Assembly (NCBI GenBank): GCA_016218095.1
Contig: JACREV010000232.1
Span: 1 to 25,687 of the forward strand
DNA: 25,687 nucleotides
Source: Deltaproteobacteria bacterium
GTDB lineage: Bacteria > Desulfobacterota > GWC2-55-46
Reading direction: 5' to 3'
The notes below the pieces were generated by a model that saw nothing but the letters and a program-made list of their open reading frames with translations, did no database searches and was not told the origin of the DNA. Within the stretch, counting starts at the first letter, position 1. Every line of letters starts with the position of its first letter. The position numbers were made by a program, and so were the translations under genes. Positions 21,785 through 25,687 of the stretch are shown in pieces.

Positions 21785-22330
21785 ATGGAGACTCAATTGA
21801 CTACCTTCCACGGCACCACAGTCATAGCCGTAAGGCGTAACGGGTCGGTCGCAATGGCCGGGGACGGGCAGGTGACGCTCGGCTCCACGGTCGTCAAGCG
21901 CGGCGCGATAAAGGTGCGCAGGATAAAAGAGAAGGTCCTTGCCGGGTTCGCCGGCTCGACCGCCGACGCCATGACGCTGTTCGACAAGTTCGAGGCGAAG
22001 TTCGATGAGACGAGGGGCAACATCACCAAGGCCGTCGTCGAGCTCGCCAAGGACTGGCGGACCGACAGGGTCCTAAGGCGGCTTGAGGCGTTGCTCATCG
22101 TGGCCGACAAGGACCACACCTTCATGATCTCGGGAAGCGGCGACGTCATCGAGCCGGAGGACGGCATAGCCTCCATCGGCTCGGGCGGCTCATTCGCCGC
22201 CGCGGCGGCAAAGGTGATGATGAGACACACTAATCTCACCGCAAGGGAGATAGCCGAAGAGGCGATCAAGACCGCCGCCGAGATATGCATATACACGAAC
22301 AACGAGATAACGGTAGAGGAACTTTCATAA
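21785..22330 (+). CDS. hslV: ATP-dependent protease peptidase subunit HslV
   Basis: HslV is the proteasome-like threonine peptidase of the HslUV complex. The 181-residue product starts at ATG 21785, eight bases after GGAG (21773-21776). A ten-residue propeptide ends at HG, after which the mature chain would begin TTVIAVRRNGSVAMAGDGQV, with Thr11 as the N-terminal nucleophile. The family signatures GFAGSTADAMTLFDKFE, LAKDWRTDRVLRRLEALL and SIGSGGSFAAAAAK are present, ending ICIYTNNEITVEELS. Its stop overlaps the hslU start by one base (TAATG), ensuring matched production. Confidence 0.97.
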   Translation: METQLTTFHGTTVIAVRRNGSVAMAGDGQVTLGSTVVKRGAIKVRRIKEKVLAGFAGSTADAMTLFDKFEAKFDETRGNITKAVVELAKDWRTDRVLRRLEALLIVADKDHTFMISGSGDVIEPEDGIASIGSGGSFAAAAAKVMMRHTNLTAREIAEEAIKTAAEICIYTNNEITVEELS

Positions 22331-23688
22331 TGAAAAGCTTTACCCCGAGGGAAATAGTCTCCGAGCTCGACAAATACATAATAGGGCAGAGGCAGGCAAA
22401 GAGGGCCGTCGCCATAGCGCTCCGTAACCGATGGAGGCGCCAGCAGGTGAGGCCCGAGCTGAGAGACGAAATATCCCCCAAGAACATCATCATGATAGGC
22501 CCGACGGGTGTCGGCAAGACGGAGATTTCCCGCAGGCTCGCCAAGCTCGCGCAGGCGCCGTTCATAAAGGTGGAGGCCTCGAAGTTTACGGAAGTCGGAT
22601 ATGTCGGCCGGGACGTGGAGTCCATCATAAGGGACCTTGCCGAACTCGCCATCAAGATGGTCAAGGACGAGGAGAAGGTGAACGTCCGCGTAAAGGCGAG
22701 GGACTCAGCCGAAGAGAGGCTCCTTGACTGCCTCCTTCCGCCCGTCACCTCGCCCCCGTTCCAGGCGATCGATCAGGAGAAGCTCGCAAAGGAGCGGGAA
22801 CTCCAGAAGTCGACGAGGGACAAGCTCCGCGCGCTCCTTCGGGAGGGCAAGCTCGACGACAGGACCGTCGAGATAGAGACCTCCGAACAGCAGAAGATGC
22901 CGTCGATCGAGATCCTCTCCTCCCAGGGTGTCGAGGAGATGGACATGAATTTGAAGGACATGTTCTCCAACCTCTTCCCGAAAAAGACGCGGAAGAGGAA
23001 GGTGAAGGTGCCCGAGGCCTTCGAGCTCATCACGCAGGAGGAGACCCAGCGCCTTATCGACATGGAAAAGGTGGTGAAAGAGGCGGTCGAGCGCGTAGAG
23101 CAGTCGGGCATAGTATTTATCGACGAGATAGACAAGATCGCCGGGAGGCAGGCCGGGCAGACCCCGGATATCTCGAGGGAGGGCGTCCAGAGGGACCTGC
23201 TCCCCATAGTCGAGGGCTCTACCGTGAACACCAAGTACGGCATGGTCAAGACCGACCACATATTATTCATCGCCTCCGGCGCGTTCCATGTCGCCAAGCC
23301 TTCGGACCTTATCCCCGAGTTCCAGGGGAGGTTCCCGATAAGGGTCGAGCTCGAGCCATTGGGCGAGGAGGAGTTCATAAGGATATTGACCGAGCCGGAA
23401 AACGCGCTCTTGAAGCAGTACAAGGCGCTCCTCGAGACCGAAGGGGTGGAGGTGACCTACACCGACGACGGGGTCCGGGAGATAGCGTCCATGGCGACGA
23501 TAGTGAATGAGCGGATGGAGAACATCGGGGCGAGAAGACTCCACACAGTCATGGAGCGGGTCTTCGACGAGATATCGTTCGACGCGCCCGACATGCAGGA
23601 TAAAAAGCTCGTAATCGACGGGGAATACGTGAGAAAGAGGCTCTCGGACGTCATAAAGGACGAGGACCTCTCGAGGTACATCCTCTAA
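22330..23688 (+). CDS. hslU: ATP-dependent protease ATPase subunit HslU
   Basis: HslU is the AAA+ unfoldase that feeds substrates to HslV. The 452-residue product has the N-terminal signature FTPREIVSELDKYIIGQ, Walker A GPTGVGKT (57-64), pore-loop region EASKFTEVGYVGRDVES (the GYVG pore motif), an intermediate I-domain (about residues 110-230), Walker B IVFIDEIDKIAG, sensor-region ASGAFHVAKPSDLIPE and LQGRFPIRVEL-type text, and the C-terminal tail LSRYIL that docks into HslV. GAGGAA about eight bases before the ATG serves as ribosome-binding site. An in-frame upstream ATG at 22285 lies inside hslV and is not used. Confidence 0.98.
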   Translation: MKSFTPREIVSELDKYIIGQRQAKRAVAIALRNRWRRQQVRPELRDEISPKNIIMIGPTGVGKTEISRRLAKLAQAPFIKVEASKFTEVGYVGRDVESIIRDLAELAIKMVKDEEKVNVRVKARDSAEERLLDCLLPPVTSPPFQAIDQEKLAKERELQKSTRDKLRALLREGKLDDRTVEIETSEQQKMPSIEILSSQGVEEMDMNLKDMFSNLFPKKTRKRKVKVPEAFELITQEETQRLIDMEKVVKEAVERVEQSGIVFIDEIDKIAGRQAGQTPDISREGVQRDLLPIVEGSTVNTKYGMVKTDHILFIASGAFHVAKPSDLIPEFQGRFPIRVELEPLGEEEFIRILTEPENALLKQYKALLETEGVEVTYTDDGVREIASMATIVNERMENIGARRLHTVMERVFDEISFDAPDMQDKKLVIDGEYVRKRLSDVIKDEDLSRYIL

Positions 23689-23753
23689 GGGCCGCGCCGC
23701 CTCCCCGGTGCCTTGGGGCGGATTGCGCGGTATTTCCATTTCGGAGTCCGGAC

Positions 23754-24611
23754 TTGCAGAAGAACATCGAAAAGATAAAGACGCTGTTCGAGTCTCTTCC
23801 TTATATAAGGAAGTTCTACGACAAGACTATCGTCATAAAGTACGGCGGCCACGCGATGACCGAGGAGCGCTTGAAAAAGTCCTTCGCGCGCGACATCGTG
23901 CTCATGAAGTACGTCGGCATAAACCCGGTCATCGTCCACGGCGGAGGGCCGCAGATAGGCGGGCTCTTGACGCGCCTCGGGAAGGAGTCGAGGTTCGTAA
24001 AGGGCATAAGGGTCACGGACAACGAGACGATGGACGTCGTCGAGATGGTCCTCGTCGGAAAGATAAACAAGGAGATAGTCGGGCTCATAAACCACTTCGG
24101 CGGCAAGGCGGTGGGTTTGGGCGGCAAGGACGGCGGGCTCATCACCGCAAAGAGCCTCAAGATTAAGGGCGAGGAGATGGGCTTTGCCGGGGACGTAGCG
24201 GCTATAGACCCGTCCGTCATAAAGACGCTGGAGGCCAATAACTTTATCCCCGTCATCGCGCCGGTCGGCGGAGGCGACGAAGGCCTTAGCTACAACATAA
24301 ACGCCGACACCGTAGCCGGAAAGATAGCGTCGGCGCTGAAGGCCGAGAAGCTCATATTGCTGACGGATGTAGCCGGGGTGCTCGATAAGGACAAAAAGCT
24401 CATCTCGTCGCTCTCTTTGTCCGAGGCGCGCGCGCTCATCACCAAGAAGGTCGCGGTCGGCGGCATGATACCGAAGATCCAGTGCTGTATGGAGGCTGTC
24501 GCGAACGGTGTCACCACGGCGCACATCATAGACGGCAGGGTAGAGCACGCGGTCATGCTCGAGGTATTTACCGACGAGGGCGTAGGCACGGCGATAGGGC
24601 TTAAGAAGTAG
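23754..24611 (+). CDS. argB: acetylglutamate kinase
   Basis: ArgB phosphorylates N-acetyl-L-glutamate, the second step of arginine synthesis. The 285-residue product has TIVIKYGGHAM (ATP-phosphate contact), PVIVHGGGPQIGGLL (substrate loop), FVKGIRVTD, AINADT-type text SYNINADTVAGKIA and LLTDVAGVLD, and GGMIPKIQCCMEAV, all of the amino-acid kinase fold. The N-terminal helix (QKNIEKIKTLFESLPYIRKF) is the extension linked in this family to hexamer formation and arginine feedback inhibition, so arginine control is likely. The start is TTG at 23754 with GGAG seven bases upstream. It follows hslU by 65 bp and precedes argD. Confidence 0.97.
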   Translation: MQKNIEKIKTLFESLPYIRKFYDKTIVIKYGGHAMTEERLKKSFARDIVLMKYVGINPVIVHGGGPQIGGLLTRLGKESRFVKGIRVTDNETMDVVEMVLVGKINKEIVGLINHFGGKAVGLGGKDGGLITAKSLKIKGEEMGFAGDVAAIDPSVIKTLEANNFIPVIAPVGGGDEGLSYNINADTVAGKIASALKAEKLILLTDVAGVLDKDKKLISSLSLSEARALITKKVAVGGMIPKIQCCMEAVANGVTTAHIIDGRVEHAVMLEVFTDEGVGTAIGLKK

Positions 24612-24621
24612 AAAAATCCAG

Positions 24622-24655
24622 TTCGTCATTCCCTTGAGCGCGCGGGGGTGACGAA
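24622..24655. repeat. hairpin repeat between argB and argD
   Basis: TTCGTCATTCCC (24622-24633) pairs with GGGGGTGACGAA (24644-24655), with two G-T pairs, in the 69-bp gap. It is a diverged member of the class containing GTCATTCCC, as at 17075-17083. It has no T-run, so termination is not indicated and argD may be co-transcribed with argB. Confidence 0.6.
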
Positions 24656-24680
24656 TCGTTATCCAAGGAAGGTTGTTGAA

Positions 24681-25687
24681 TTGACGAACGCTGAAATTAT
24701 CTCTCTCACCACGAAGCATGTCGCGAATACCTACGGCCGTTTTCCCATTTCGATCGTAAAGGGCAGGGGCGCGGAAGTCTGGGACGCCGACGGGAGGCGC
24801 TACCTAGACTTCACTTCGGGCCTCGCCGTCTGCAACCTCGGCCACTGCCACCCGAAGGTCGTCGAGGCCCTCAGACAGCAGGCCGGTGAGCTCATACACA
24901 TATCCAACCTCTACCACATAAAGACGCAGTCGGAGCTCGCGGAGCTGTTGACCGCGCGCTCCTTTGCCGACAAGGTCTTTTTCTGCAACTCCGGGGCCGA
25001 GGCGAACGAGGCCGCGATAAAACTCGCGAGGAAGTTCTTTAGCGTCAAGGGCGAGGACCGCTTCCAGATCGTCACGATGGAAAAGTCCTTCCACGGACGG
25101 ACCTTCGGGGCGCTCGCGGCTACGGGACAAAAGAAGTTCCAGGCGGGCTTCGAGCCCCTGCTCGAAAAATTCACCTATGTGCCTTTCAATGATATTTCTG
25201 CGCTCAAAGGCGCGCTGAACGCAAAGACGGCGGCCGTGATGGTCGAGCCCATACAGGGCGAGGGCGGGGTCAATGTGCCCTCTGAAGGTTATCTTAAAGA
25301 GCTCAAGGCCGTATGCAAGGCGAACGGCACGCTCCTCATATTCGACGAGGTCCAGGTCGGCATGGGGCGCACCGGCACGCTCTTCGCCTACGAGAACTAC
25401 GGGGTCTCTCCCGACATCATGACGCTCGCCAAGGGGCTCGCCGGAGGTGTCGCCATAGGCGCGATGTTGGCGACCGACGAGGTCGCCTCCGCTTTCACCC
25501 CTGGCACGCACGCGTCTACCTTTGGAGGCAACCCGCTTGCCACCGCCGCGGGGCTTGCGGCCTTGAAGGTAATCGTCGAGGAAGGCATACTTGAGAATTG
25601 CCAGAAGGCGAGCGCGTACCTTGTCAAAAGGCTCGATGGGCTCAAAAAGGATTTTTCCTTCATAAAAGAGATACGCGGCAAGGGGCT
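24681..25687 (+). CDS. argD: acetylornithine aminotransferase, 3'-truncated by the window edge
   Basis: ArgD is a class III PLP aminotransferase converting N-acetylglutamate semialdehyde to acetylornithine, the step after ArgB and ArgC. The frame is open from TTG 24681, preceded by AAGGAAGG, to the end (335 codons). It shows NTYGRFPISIVKGRGAEVWD, GLAVCNLGHCHPKVVEAL, FFCNSGAEANEAAIKLAR, SFHGRTFGALAATGQ, VMVEPIQGEGGVNV, LIFDEVQVGMGRTG and the PLP lysine in TLAKGLAGG, then THASTFGGNPLATAAG. Expected length is about 395-400 residues, so roughly 60 are missing. Position after argB supports ArgD over other class III members. Confidence 0.96.
   Translation, partial: MTNAEIISLTTKHVANTYGRFPISIVKGRGAEVWDADGRRYLDFTSGLAVCNLGHCHPKVVEALRQQAGELIHISNLYHIKTQSELAELLTARSFADKVFFCNSGAEANEAAIKLARKFFSVKGEDRFQIVTMEKSFHGRTFGALAATGQKKFQAGFEPLLEKFTYVPFNDISALKGALNAKTAAVMVEPIQGEGGVNVPSEGYLKELKAVCKANGTLLIFDEVQVGMGRTGTLFAYENYGVSPDIMTLAKGLAGGVAIGAMLATDEVASAFTPGTHASTFGGNPLATAAGLAALKVIVEEGILENCQKASAYLVKRLDGLKKDFSFIKEIRGKG

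Noticed and set aside
23685..24719. 344-codon - strand frame opposite argB
   Set aside because: Antisense shadow of a secure gene in GC-rich sequence, spanning intergenic hairpins at both ends.

Overview
The window is a gene-dense, GC-rich bacterial chromosome segment with strong use of AGG (Arg) and ATA (Ile) codons and frequent TTG/GTG starts. Gene content (TrmFO, HslVU, two Sec-type lipoproteins, an HD-GYP protein) and the order xerC-hslV-hslU-argB-argD fit a deltaproteobacterial (Desulfobacterota-like) genome, because an hslVU-argBD arrangement is known from Geobacter relatives. This placement is an inference from synteny, not a database result.

Layout. (1) 1-2.3 kb: the 3' part of rsmI and a small membrane-anchored helical protein on +, then a lipoprotein and acylphosphatase on -. 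(2) 2.5-4.9 kb: trmFO, a REP-like repeat array, and a small HEAT-repeat protein. (3) 4.9-6.3 kb: an AT-richer islet on - with an orphan PD-(D/E)XK-type nuclease and a possible gene remnant. (4) 6.4-9.4 kb: a two-gene - operon, a HEAT protein and an HD-GYP protein that share the same N-terminal domain. (5) 9.5-14.6 kb on +: radA, a secreted TPR + PgaB-like hydrolase, a cysteine-bearing Crp/Fnr regulator and an orphan sensor kinase. (6) 14.7-17.6 kb: a PPi-type phosphofructokinase with a perfect intrinsic terminator, an NTF2-like lipoprotein, a Mut7-C protein and cutA. (7) 17.6-25.7 kb: lepA-lepB, xerC-hslV-hslU, argB and the 5' part of argD.

Most genes are housekeeping: rRNA and tRNA modification, DNA repair, protein export, proteolysis and arginine synthesis. 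The accessory interest lies in the orphan nuclease, the paralogous HEAT/HD-GYP pair, the hydrolase-regulator-kinase cluster, and above all the intergenic DNA. At least four families of short structured repeats fill nearly every gap. Two of them keep their hairpin architecture while changing stem sequence between copies, as expected if the folded form is selected. Repeats also run into the ends of coding genes: trmFO ends in repeat DNA, and the stop codons of lepB and xerC lie inside inverted-repeat ends. No tRNA, rRNA, CRISPR array, insertion sequence or transposase was seen.
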